DNA of 64,000 nucleotides from Myxococcota bacterium (lineage in GTDB: Bacteria; Myxococcota_A; UBA9160; UBA4427): contig JANQEL010000147.1 of NCBI GenBank assembly GCA_028278345.1, positions 18,318 to 82,317 on the forward strand, read 5' to 3'. The position numbers were made by a program, and so were the translations under genes. Shown piece after piece: positions 9,681 to 17,962 of the stretch (its first letter is position 1; each line of letters opens with the position of its first letter). The notes under the pieces are model-generated. The model had not been told where the DNA came from, ran no database searches, and saw nothing but the letters and a program-made list of their open reading frames with translations.

Positions 9681-9720
9681 CCGAAGGTCCCCATCTATCT
9701 GGTTGGAAAAGGTTTTCAGT

Positions 9721-9740
9721 AGAACCAGAACCCTGGTTCT
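9721..9740. promoter_or_regulatory. Candidate TetR operator upstream of hydroxylase operon
   Basis: AGAACCAG (9721-9728) and CTGGTTCT (9733-9740) form a perfect inverted repeat with a 4-nt AACC spacer, in an AT-richer gap between the TetR gene and the RND gene. Size and symmetry suit a TetR dimer. It would overlap the promoter for the TetR-alpha-beta-gamma-delta operon. Confidence 0.6.
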
Positions 9741-9856
9741 GATTTTGGAGCGAAGGAATCGCGATGTCAACGCAATTCCGAGGGGATGTCGCGAGCGCCC
9801 GTGACGACTCGCCCGAAAGCGAGACCGTTGGCCTCACTTCCTCGGTTCGGTCGTCG

Positions 9857-12499
9857 TCAGCTGCGCGAGGAGACCGCGATCAGCGCCGGCAACAGCACCA
9901 GGTTGGCCACGACGGTGAGCGACATCCCGATCGTGAGCAGGGTGCCGAGACCCGCGAGCCCGATGTGCGAAGAGAAGGCGAGGGAACCGAAGCTCGTGAT
10001 CGTGGTGAGTGCGCTGAACAGAACCGCGCGCGCCGTCGTCGTGCCGAGCACTTCGACTTCCTCGGGTTTGCGTCGGCGCGATTGTTCGACCAGGTGGATC
10101 CCGCTGTCGACACCTGCGCCGAGTACCAACGGCACGACGACCACGTTGAAGAAGTTGAGGGGGAGATCGATCGCGACCATCAGCGCACTGGTGGCGAGCG
10201 CGGCCAGGCCGAGGGGCGCGAGCACGAGCAACATCTCGCCGACGCGTCGCCACAGGCCCCACAACAAGGCGGCGATCACGATCAGCGCCATGGCGATGGC
10301 TTCGCGAAACGCCTCCCGGGTGGTTCGCGCGAACTCGACGAGATTGACCGCAATGCCCGTCACGTTCGGATCCACCCGCTGCACCGCTGAGACGAAGCGC
10401 TCGAAGGCTTCATGGTCTTCGAGATTCTCGCGCGGAAAGGTCTGCACGCGGGCGCGGCCGTCGGGGGCGATCAGGCGCCGGGTGAGACGCGCAGGCAAGT
10501 GCTCCTGCTCGATCGCGGAGGCCTGCAGCGCTCGGCGCACGCGCGCGATCTGGGCCGGTAGCGAGGAAAGCAGGACCGACTCGAAGCGTTCGAGGGCTTC
10601 GCCTCCCTGGTCATCGCCATCGACCTGCACGGCGAGTTCTTCGAGTCGCGCTTCGAGCTGACGCATGCTCGCGATCAGCGGCGAGGGTTCGGCGTCGCGG
10701 GTCGCTTCGCGAAGTAGCGCCTGCAGTTCGCGCAGGGATTCGACCTGCACCTCGGGCGAGGTCGACGCGCCCGGTGTCGATTCCACCCCCGGTGTATCGA
10801 GCAGGAAGGCGAGATCTGCCAGGATTTCGAGCTTCTCCTCCTGGTCCTCCGGCACGTAGTCGGAAAGGCTGATCGAACGCGCCACGACGTCGAGTTCGCG
10901 CATGCGCTGCTTGAGCGCATCCGCCTCGGCGAGGTTCGCGACCACCGAGTTCGCGTACCAGGGCGAATTCGCACCCGCATCCGCCAGCAGATCGTTGAAG
11001 GTCTGCACCGACTCGGTGCTGGGATCGCGCATCGCCACGATATTGGCGTCGAATCGCAACTGCGGAACGGAGAACGCGGAAACGAGGGCGATCGCAATCG
11101 CCGCGAAGCAGACCGCACGCGCGTGGCGGCGGATCAACCGCGAGGGCGCTTCGCCGAAGCGCAGCGGGCGCTCGCGCAACTTCTCCGCATCCACCTTCAA
11201 GCCAGCGGTCAGCAGGGCCGGCAGCATCGTCAGCGTGAGGAAGAGGATGATGATCAACCCCGCGCCGGTGATCAGCCCGAGTTCGGCGACGCCGCGGTAA
11301 TCGGTCGGCAGGAAGGCGAAGAAGCCGATTGCGGTGGTCGTCGTACACAGCACCAGTGCACTGCCCACGGTGCGCGCCGACTCGTCGAGGGCCACGGCAT
11401 GTTCGTCACCACCCCGGCGCAGGTCGGCGTAGCGCATACCGAGATGCAGGCCGAAGTCGACGCCGAGGCCGAGAAAGAGCACACCCGCCGCAACCGAGAT
11501 CACGTTCAGGTTGCCGACCGCCGCCGCCGCGAAGGCGCCGGTCCAGACGAGCCCGGTCAGCAGGGTGGTCACGACCGCAAGTACGAGCGCCCCGGAGCGC
11601 AACGCAATGCGCAGGATGATCGTCACGATCGCGAGGCAGAAGAGGCCCGAACCGAAGAGATCCCAGGTGAGGCTGAGGGTTTCTTCATGCACGAGCGCCG
11701 GGTTTCCGGTCACGCGGATCCGCACCGACGCAGCCAGCGAAGGATCGATCGCCTGCTCGGCCTTTCGTATGGCTTCGAGCGGTGCACGCGCGGGCAGTGC
11801 ACCCGAGAAATCGAGGATGGGGTGCGCGAGCACGACCTGCCGGGTCACGAGGTCGACTGCCGAACCCTCGACCATCAGCGCTTCCCACGAGACCGCGAGG
11901 GGGTGCTCGCGATAGATCTCCACACTCGCATCGCCGATGCGATCGAGCACCGGTTTCCAGAACTGCGCGTCGAGGTCGGCCGATTCGATCTGTTCGAGGC
12001 CGCGTCCGATCAGCGAGGTGAGGTTCTCGAGGCTCGGATCGCGCTCGAGCTCGGCGATCACCGGTTGGGCCTGGACCAGGCGATCGGCGAGTTCGTCCAG
12101 CTCGTCGAGATCCTGATACAGCAGTGCATGGCGTTCGAAGAAGGGACCGCCTGCCGGCAGATAGGCATCATCGAAGTGCGCGTCATCGGCGCGCAGGGTT
12201 TCGGCGAGGGTGCTTGCGGTCTCGCGCGCCGCCTCCGCGGTCGCCGCGTCGACCACGATGAGCAGAGCATTCTCGAGATCCGGAAACAGCTCGACGAAGC
12301 GATCGTGGTTCTGACGCGCGGGGAGATGCTCGGGAAAGAGCTCGATGGTGTTCGAGTCGATCCCGAGATTGCGGGCGGCAAAGACCCCGAAGCCCACGGT
12401 CGCGATCACGCACACCGCCAACACGGCACGCGCGTAGCGCCGCACCATCATCACCCAGCGGCGAAGCGGCCCGGAAAGCAGGCTATCGAGATCGATCAT
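9857..12499 (-). CDS. RND/MMPL exporter, HpnN (hopanoid transporter)-like
   Basis: 880 residues from ATG 12499, a normal length for HpnN-type exporters. The first TM helix is near residues 24-45, followed by a large periplasmic domain with the PFFERHALLY and RDPSLENL stretches seen in HpnN relatives. Then come a block of helices containing the SSD-like LFLGLGVDFGLHLGMRY, a second periplasmic domain, and a final helix block with LGAGVDSGIHLVEQ. The repeat of five plus five helices with GxDxxxH-like motifs is diagnostic of MMPL/RND exporters, which use the proton gradient to move lipids. HpnN moves hopanoids to the outer membrane; that function here is inferred from similarity, as no hopanoid gene is adjacent. 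Confidence 0.82.
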   Translation of the reverse strand: MIDLDSLLSGPLRRWVMMVRRYARAVLAVCVIATVGFGVFAARNLGIDSNTIELFPEHLPARQNHDRFVELFPDLENALLIVVDAATAEAARETASTLAETLRADDAHFDDAYLPAGGPFFERHALLYQDLDELDELADRLVQAQPVIAELERDPSLENLTSLIGRGLEQIESADLDAQFWKPVLDRIGDASVEIYREHPLAVSWEALMVEGSAVDLVTRQVVLAHPILDFSGALPARAPLEAIRKAEQAIDPSLAASVRIRVTGNPALVHEETLSLTWDLFGSGLFCLAIVTIILRIALRSGALVLAVVTTLLTGLVWTGAFAAAAVGNLNVISVAAGVLFLGLGVDFGLHLGMRYADLRRGGDEHAVALDESARTVGSALVLCTTTTAIGFFAFLPTDYRGVAELGLITGAGLIIILFLTLTMLPALLTAGLKVDAEKLRERPLRFGEAPSRLIRRHARAVCFAAIAIALVSAFSVPQLRFDANIVAMRDPSTESVQTFNDLLADAGANSPWYANSVVANLAEADALKQRMRELDVVARSISLSDYVPEDQEEKLEILADLAFLLDTPGVESTPGASTSPEVQVESLRELQALLREATRDAEPSPLIASMRQLEARLEELAVQVDGDDQGGEALERFESVLLSSLPAQIARVRRALQASAIEQEHLPARLTRRLIAPDGRARVQTFPRENLEDHEAFERFVSAVQRVDPNVTGIAVNLVEFARTTREAFREAIAMALIVIAALLWGLWRRVGEMLLVLAPLGLAALATSALMVAIDLPLNFFNVVVVPLVLGAGVDSGIHLVEQSRRRKPEEVEVLGTTTARAVLFSALTTITSFGSLAFSSHIGLAGLGTLLTIGMSLTVVANLVLLPALIAVSSRS

Positions 12500-12722
12500 T
12501 GGGGTCCGTGGTCGCTCGGCGGGGAGGACCCCAATGGAAGCACGTCGCCACCGTCACTCCGACCCGCGATCGGCAGACCGAGAGGCGGGTTGCGTCTAGC
12601 CTACGCGGACCGCCGCGCTCGCCCCCGGTCGTCGTAGCGAATCGTGCCCTCGACCGTCTGCTAGGATCGCCTCCGATCGGGCCGAGTTCGCGTGAGATCC
12701 CCAATTCCACCAGGAGGGTCAC

Positions 12723-13688
12723 ATGTCCGCACCCATGCCGAGGCGAACTTCGCGGGATCGCGGTCTCGCGTATGCCGCGGGCTTGATCCTTCTGACCGCG
12801 ACGACGACGGGTTGCCTGAACATCAACGCCTATGTCTCCTCGGACTTCGCACGCTACGTCGAGGAGGTTCCCCTCAACGCCGATCGACCGATTGCGCGAG
12901 AACTGCGATTCGTATTCGCCGATGGGAATCGCATTTCGGGCCTTGGGGGATCGACCCGCTTCCTCGTGACGACGAACGAGAGTTCGGGCGAGACGCTCCA
13001 GAGTCGGGGGCTTCGGTACATCCATGAGCGCTACCCGGGGATCGAGGCGAAGCACTTCCAGAGCACTTCCGCGTTGCAGGAACAGGTCTTCCTGCAAACC
13101 AGAGATCTCGCGGCACCCGGGCGGGCCGCGCTCGACAAGTCTTCTGCGGGAGAATCGCTGAGCGCACGCGAGCAGGGCGCCGCGGCGACCTTCGAGGCCT
13201 CCGCGCGGCTCGATCAGGCGGTGGGGTTGATGAACGCGAGCCTCGCGGCCACCCAGGCCCTCGACGCTCTCGTCAAGGCGTGGCACGCCTCCGATGGTCA
13301 CGCGCTCGCGAGTTGGGTCCGCAGTCATACGGGGGCGATCGGAGACTCGGCGCCGGAAGGCAGTGTTCTCTACGTGGATTTCGTCCGGGTGTTGAGCGCG
13401 CAGAGTTTCACGACATCGTCGAATACGGACTTCGTGGTCTCGGCGCGGCTGGAACGACCCGGCCGCAAGACCCTGCACGCGGTGCGCGGAATGGAATACA
13501 GCGTGAGCACTGGAGAGCCGCCCCCCGCGAGCCAGCTCGCGGGGCTCACCGACTATCGAGCGGCGAAGGCGCCTTTGCTCGAGCGCCCGGCCATGCAGTC
13601 GATCAAGAACATCACCTACGCCTTCGAACACGCGACACTCGCCAACGCCGCGATCGCCGATCTCTACCGACAGCTCGGCTTGCGCTGA
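12723..13688 (+). CDS. Hypothetical lipoprotein
   Basis: 321 residues from ATG 12723, preceded by a strong AGGAGGGT site. The N-terminus is basic, then hydrophobic (GLILLTA), then TTTGC, a plausible lipobox with the lipid-bearing Cys near residue 36. The mature part is soluble and mixed alpha/beta, with an Ala-rich helical stretch in the middle (residues about 150-200). I recognise no domain. It is transcribed away from the HpnN-like gene (223 nt between the starts), so the two could share a regulatory region, and an accessory role in envelope lipid traffic is conceivable but unproven. Confidence 0.75.
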   Translation: MSAPMPRRTSRDRGLAYAAGLILLTATTTGCLNINAYVSSDFARYVEEVPLNADRPIARELRFVFADGNRISGLGGSTRFLVTTNESSGETLQSRGLRYIHERYPGIEAKHFQSTSALQEQVFLQTRDLAAPGRAALDKSSAGESLSAREQGAAATFEASARLDQAVGLMNASLAATQALDALVKAWHASDGHALASWVRSHTGAIGDSAPEGSVLYVDFVRVLSAQSFTTSSNTDFVVSARLERPGRKTLHAVRGMEYSVSTGEPPPASQLAGLTDYRAAKAPLLERPAMQSIKNITYAFEHATLANAAIADLYRQLGLR

Positions 13689-13729
13689 AGCAGGCAGCGC
13701 GATGACCGGCGTGCGATCGCCCTCGGTGG

Positions 13730-14566
13730 CTACTCGATGTTCGGTGGTCCCTGCTGCACACGCGCCCGAATCTCGTCCAGCGACTCCACGCCGGGGATGA
13801 TTGCGTCGAGCACCCACGTCGCACCCGCAGCAGCCAAGTCCGAGATGCGAAGCCGGTCGGCATCCGGATCGCCCGTTCGACCCATCTGCGGGATTACGAT
13901 GTCGAACCGATCGTCTCGGCTTCGATGTTCGACGATGAGTTCGCGAAGGTCGTGTACCTGCTTGGGCGAGATCTGTTCGGTATAGGGATCGAGGATCGGA
14001 ATCACGCCGTCGAAGCGCGCCGCACGCAAGACCGGCCTTCGCCTGGGCCAGGTCGCGCCGATCCAGATGGGAATGCGTCGTCCGGAAGCCGGTGCGCCCA
14101 TCCCAGCCGACTTCACGGAGAAATGGCGCCCGTTGAATTCGACGTCGTCGTCACTCCAGAGTGCCTGCAATAAGTCGAGGCCCTCATCCAACATCTCGGC
14201 GCGAATCCGCAGATCGCCCTCGTCACCGAGATGATCGAACTCCTCTTCGAACATTCCGTTGCCAGCGCCGAACACGAAGCGTCCCTGGGAGAGCGAATCC
14301 AGGGTAAGGATCTCCTGGGCCAGCTTCGTCGGGCGACGACGCGCCAGGGGCGTGACGGCCGTTCCGAGAACCAATCGCGTCGTGTGACTGGCGATCACGC
14401 CGAGGGCGATCCACGGATCGACGTGCGGTCTCATGCCGGGGAAGTTCACGTGATCCCACAGGAACATCCCGTCCCAACCCGCAGTCTCGGCGTCGCGCGC
14501 CAGTGCGAGCTGCGTCTTCGCATCACCCAGCTCGCCGAAGTTGGCGACGTTCAGTCCGAATCTCAT
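13730..14566 (-). CDS. Luciferase-like (LLM class) flavin oxidoreductase
   Basis: 278 residues from ATG 14566, with GGGGGA 5 nt upstream; the longer frame to 14893 is not needed. It has the typical start of bacterial-luciferase-fold oxidoreductases (MRFGLNVANFG), then DGMFLWDH, the ASHTTRLVLGTAVTPL strand-turn, the SQGRFVFGAGNG phosphate-binding loop and IPIWIGA. Members use F420 or FMN to oxidise or reduce alcohols, ketones or sulfonates. The cofactor cannot be decided here. It lies 50 nt downstream of the flavin monooxygenase-like gene on the same strand and is probably cotranscribed, so it may act in the same pathway or supply reduced flavin. Confidence 0.88.
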   Translation of the reverse strand: MRFGLNVANFGELGDAKTQLALARDAETAGWDGMFLWDHVNFPGMRPHVDPWIALGVIASHTTRLVLGTAVTPLARRRPTKLAQEILTLDSLSQGRFVFGAGNGMFEEEFDHLGDEGDLRIRAEMLDEGLDLLQALWSDDDVEFNGRHFSVKSAGMGAPASGRRIPIWIGATWPRRRPVLRAARFDGVIPILDPYTEQISPKQVHDLRELIVEHRSRDDRFDIVIPQMGRTGDPDADRLRISDLAAAGATWVLDAIIPGVESLDEIRARVQQGPPNIE

Positions 14567-14616
14567 ATTTCCCCCAAACGTGACGTCGCCACGCGAATGC
14601 CAACCGCCCGCGCGAA

Positions 14617-15795
14617 CTAGAAGTGAAAGAACCCCCAGTCGGGTTCGAGACCGAGCATGATCTGCCCCACGGCTTCCAGTCGAGCCTCGGCGACGAAGGC
14701 ATGCTGGGTGATCACGTGTACGTCTCGGAAGTGCTTCTGAAAGAGCGCTTCGTTGCGTATGCCGGCGGTCCCGACGCAGGAGTGGACCCGCCGCACGGCC
14801 TCGGCCGCCGCCAAGACGGCATGGCTGCCCGCGAGTTGGCAGCGCGCTTTCTCGGCGGCATCGAGCTTCCCATTCGACTCGACGATCTCCCATGCATCGT
14901 CGAATGCGCTGTGGAGGAGGGCTCGCGCCGCGGCGACCTTGCCTTCGGCCTCGGCCAATCGGAGCTGCACGGTGCTTCGGTCGCGTAGCGCTCGCTCCGT
15001 ATACGCCGGCACCTTCGAACCCAGGTGCGTGAGTTCATCGACCGCGGCCTGTCCGATTCCGAGGGCGACCGAGGCGAAAGAACCCACCGTGGCCCACACC
15101 GAAAGGGGGGTGAGCGGGTTGTCGTACGCTCGAGGCGGTTCGGGCGTCGGTACGAAGGGCGCGGCTCGCTCGGCCGGGACGAAGACATCACTCAGCTCGA
15201 CATCGTGGCTCCCCGTGCCCGCCATTCCCAGCGTGTTCCAGTTCTCGACGATCCGGTGCTGCTGAGCCGGCACCGCGGTCAGGAGCGTTTCGGGTTGACC
15301 CTCGGCGTCGAGTCTCATCTCTTCACCGTCGTAGACGTCGGCGAGCCCGATCATCCAGGTCGCCCCCTGACAATTGCTGGTGAACGGAGTCCGACCCGAG
15401 ACGCGGTACCCATCGTCGACTGCAACCGCACGGCGATGCGGGTTGAACGCGCCCGCGACGATCGCATCGGGGCACCCGAAGACGTCCTGGGTGACCTCGT
15501 CGGGGAACCAACCGCCGAAGAGTTCGCATGAATTCGAGATCTGGACGTTCCAGGCGGCAGCGCTGTCGATCCGCGCCAGCGCCTCTGCGGCGCGGAACTC
15601 GTGCGAGGGTCGGAGTTCGAGCCCGCCCCGTGCCTTCGGCCGGAACATTCGGAAACACCCGATCTCCCGAAGCGCCTCGAGCACGGGCTGGGCCAACCGC
15701 TTCTCCCGTTCCGCGGACGGAGCGTGCTCGAGGATCAGCGGGCGGAGCTTTTCGATGGATTCGAGCAGCGTGTGGATCGGAGTGGCGTCCGACAT
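14617..15795 (-). CDS. Acyl-CoA-dehydrogenase-fold flavin monooxygenase (HsaA/HpaB-like)
   Basis: 392 residues from ATG 15795, with AGGAGGAAAG upstream. It resembles the group D flavin monooxygenases that adopt the acyl-CoA dehydrogenase fold, such as the oxygenase of 3-HSA hydroxylase and indole/pHPA hydroxylases. Features are an N-terminal helical domain, the middle beta domain with SGRTPFTSNCQGATWMI and WNTLGMAGTGSHDVELSDVFVP, and a C-terminal helical bundle with SCVGTAGI. The acyl-CoA dehydrogenase catalytic Glu is not where it would be in true dehydrogenases. It would use reduced flavin from a partner reductase to hydroxylate a ring or heteroatom. The adjacent LLM gene and divergent GlxA-type regulator complete the cluster. 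Confidence 0.82.
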   Translation of the reverse strand: MSDATPIHTLLESIEKLRPLILEHAPSAEREKRLAQPVLEALREIGCFRMFRPKARGGLELRPSHEFRAAEALARIDSAAAWNVQISNSCELFGGWFPDEVTQDVFGCPDAIVAGAFNPHRRAVAVDDGYRVSGRTPFTSNCQGATWMIGLADVYDGEEMRLDAEGQPETLLTAVPAQQHRIVENWNTLGMAGTGSHDVELSDVFVPAERAAPFVPTPEPPRAYDNPLTPLSVWATVGSFASVALGIGQAAVDELTHLGSKVPAYTERALRDRSTVQLRLAEAEGKVAAARALLHSAFDDAWEIVESNGKLDAAEKARCQLAGSHAVLAAAEAVRRVHSCVGTAGIRNEALFQKHFRDVHVITQHAFVAEARLEAVGQIMLGLEPDWGFFHF

Positions 15796-15878
15796 CTCGA
15801 CTTTCCTCCTGGTCTCTCGCAGGGCCGTTCGGGTTCGCCCCGTTTCGGGATCGATGGGATGGTGTCTCCGGTCCCGCC

Positions 15879-15893
15879 TTGTCACAATGACAA
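15879..15893. promoter_or_regulatory. Perfect inverted repeat between divergent flavin-oxidase and GlxA genes
   Basis: TTGTCA (15879-15884) and TGACAA (15888-15893) flank a 3-nt CAA, a perfect 15-nt palindrome in the 149-nt divergent intergenic region. It lies 83 nt from the monooxygenase start and 51 nt from the regulator start. AraC proteins more often bind direct repeats, so the palindrome could instead belong to another regulator. Confidence 0.5.
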
Positions 15894-15944
15894 CAATCCG
15901 AAGAATCCGGCCACACCGGCCAGGGCCGGGATAAGGAGGCACCG

Positions 15945-17000
15945 ATGCCCGAGTACGACATCCCGATCGTGCAGAGCCTCCCCAAGCGGGGCGAGAGTTC
16001 GGCGCGACGAATCGTGGTCGTCACGAATCCCAGCGCAGGATCCCTCGAATACATGGGGCCCCTTCAGGTATTCGACGAGGCGAATCTCTTCCTCGACTAC
16101 TCGGGCCGTTCGGACCTCGCCTACGAGGTCGAGATCGTGTCGACTCGCGAAGGCAACGTCTACGATCGCAAGGGGTTTTCGATCTCGGCTCCCACTCCAT
16201 ACCACCGCGTTCGCGGCCACGTCGACACGTTGCTCTTCCAGGCGGTCGACGAGGGCGACGAATGCCTGCGCGATGACCGCTTCATCGCCTGGGTCGCGAG
16301 GATCTCCACGCGCGTTCGACGGATCGTCAGCATCTGCACCGGCTCGTTCATCCTCGCCGAAGCCGGCGTGCTCGACGGCCGTCGCGCGGCGACTCATTGG
16401 TGCGCGTGCGAGGATTTCCGCAGGCGTTACCCGAAGGTGAACCTCGAGAGCGATCCCATCTACGTCCGGGACGGCCACGTCTACACGTCGGCTGGGGCGA
16501 CGTCTGGCATGGACCTCGCAATCGCCCTCGTCGAAGAAGACTTCGGCGCGGAGTTCGCCCGACGCGTCGCGCAAGGTCTGGTCATGTTCCTTCGCCGCCC
16601 CGGCAACCAGGCCCAGTTCAGCGTCCAGGTGGGGTCGGAGATTCCCGACGAAGGCATCGCGCGCCAACTCCAGGACTACATCGGGGACCATCTCGACGAA
16701 GACCTGCGCGTCGAGACCCTCGCCGAGCACTTCGCCATGAGCCCGAGGAACTTCACGCGCGTCTTCACCCGAAAGATGGGCGCGACGCCGGGCCGATACA
16801 TCGAGCAATGCCGCCTGGAGCGCGCCCGCCAGTACGTCGAGGAATCGGACGACACCCTTTCGGAGATCGCCGAGCGCTGCGGCTACACGACGCCGGACGG
16901 CCTGCGCATCGCCTTCGAACGCAACCTGGGCGTGACGCCGAGCGCGTATCGCCGACGCTTCGCTTCGAGTGGGTTGAGACCGCTCAGCGACGCTTCGTGA
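15945..17000 (+). CDS. GlxA-family AraC transcriptional regulator with DJ-1/PfpI domain
   Basis: 351 residues from ATG 15945, with AAGGAGG upstream. Residues about 20-200 form a DJ-1/PfpI (class I amidotransferase-like) domain, with the SICTGSFILAEAGVLDGRRAATHW signature in two parts around the nucleophile-elbow Cys. Residues about 240-345 hold the two AraC helix-turn-helix motifs (VETLAEHFAMSPRNFTRVF; LSEIAERCGYTTPDGLRIAF). Such regulators usually activate catabolic genes for amines or amino-acid derivatives. It is divergent from the flavin monooxygenase / LLM pair and is the likely regulator of that pair. Confidence 0.93.
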   Translation: MPEYDIPIVQSLPKRGESSARRIVVVTNPSAGSLEYMGPLQVFDEANLFLDYSGRSDLAYEVEIVSTREGNVYDRKGFSISAPTPYHRVRGHVDTLLFQAVDEGDECLRDDRFIAWVARISTRVRRIVSICTGSFILAEAGVLDGRRAATHWCACEDFRRRYPKVNLESDPIYVRDGHVYTSAGATSGMDLAIALVEEDFGAEFARRVAQGLVMFLRRPGNQAQFSVQVGSEIPDEGIARQLQDYIGDHLDEDLRVETLAEHFAMSPRNFTRVFTRKMGATPGRYIEQCRLERARQYVEESDDTLSEIAERCGYTTPDGLRIAFERNLGVTPSAYRRRFASSGLRPLSDAS

Positions 17001-17032
17001 ACACCCCTTGGGTCCAAGGTTCGCGACCGACT

Positions 17033-17854
17033 CTACTGCCTTCGGAGCGGCGTGAACCCCGTTGCGATTCGGCTTGCGCCGGATCGGCTCGTCGTGTCGA
17101 TGCACGCTTCGAGACGACACAACCAGTCCATGGCCAGATTGATCGGCCACGGTGGGATGCGAAAGCTGTCGATGAAGATCTTCTGGACGTCTTCCGGGGA
17201 CAGCCGCTCGACTTCGATCCCCGAAAGCGCACGGCGTGAAAACCGTTGCAATGACGCGGTGGCGCGGAAGATCCCGGTCTCTTCGATTCGCTCGATCCCA
17301 CACTGCTGGTAGAGGTCGCTCAGCTCGTCGGGCTCGAAGCGACGTTTGTGACCGGATAGATCATCGATCACGGTCGTGAGAGCACGACGCGCCGGGACGG
17401 TCGCGACGACGAGGGCGCCGGGAGCGGCGAGCCGAAGGCTTGCCGTGATCAGGTCGGCCGGGTCATCCAGATGCTCGAGAACGTCGAAGAAGCCGATGGC
17501 CTGGAAGGGGCCGTACCGGGTGGCGTCCAGCGCGGCCACATCCGATACGACGAAGTGTGCTTCGGGGCATCGCTCGTGAGCCTTGCGAGCCAGGACTTCT
17601 TCCGTCTCGACTCCAACGACCCCGAATCCCGCCCGCTGCAACGCCCCCGCCACGGCCCCCCCGCCGCATCCCACTTCGAGAAAGGACGCACCGGGCCCGA
17701 GCCCACGGCGACCCAGGGCTTGCAGAATCCAGCGATTGCGAGCCCGATGCCAGAAGTGCCCTTCTTCCATGCGCCACAGCGCCCGCAAGCTGACTTCATC
17801 GAGCGGAAAGTCGTCCTTCTGGTGGACCGTACCCGGAACGATCTGAAGCGACAT
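17033..17854 (-). CDS. Class I SAM-dependent methyltransferase
   Basis: 273 residues from ATG 17854. The SAM-binding motif I is FLEVGCGGGAVAGAL (residues about 59-73), followed by the acidic strand end VVGVETE, then FDVLEHLDDPADLI and GALVVATVPA. This is the Methyltransf_11/23 type. The segments HFWHRARNRWIL and SGHKRRFEPDEL are typical of enzymes that act on lipid-linked or sugar substrates in cell-surface loci, but no such neighbours are seen. It is a single gene, convergent with the GlxA-type regulator (32 nt between the stops). Confidence 0.85.
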   Translation of the reverse strand: MSLQIVPGTVHQKDDFPLDEVSLRALWRMEEGHFWHRARNRWILQALGRRGLGPGASFLEVGCGGGAVAGALQRAGFGVVGVETEEVLARKAHERCPEAHFVVSDVAALDATRYGPFQAIGFFDVLEHLDDPADLITASLRLAAPGALVVATVPARRALTTVIDDLSGHKRRFEPDELSDLYQQCGIERIEETGIFRATASLQRFSRRALSGIEVERLSPEDVQKIFIDSFRIPPWPINLAMDWLCRLEACIDTTSRSGASRIATGFTPLRRQ

Positions 17855-17899
17855 CGCGATCAGCTTAGCGGCGCCGAATGAACGAGCGTCTGAAAACGA

Positions 17900-17935
17900 A
17901 GAGCGGGAGACCGGCTACCGCCGATCTCCCGCTCT
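17900..17935 (-). terminator. Probable rho-independent terminator downstream of thiolase gene
   Basis: An 11-bp perfect GC-rich stem (arms 17900-17910 and 17925-17935) with a 14-nt loop lies 27 nt beyond the minus-strand thiolase stop. Reading on the minus strand, the stem is followed by CTTCGTTTTC, a short U-rich tract. The loop is larger than usual. Confidence 0.55.
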
Positions 17936-17962
17936 CGTCGTTCTCGATCCCTGGAGCGCGGA

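Noticed and set aside
15882..17303. Minus-strand 473-codon frame opposite the GlxA-type regulator
   Set aside because: Covers a clear GlxA-type regulator on the plus strand and spans two genes; no motif in the translated product.
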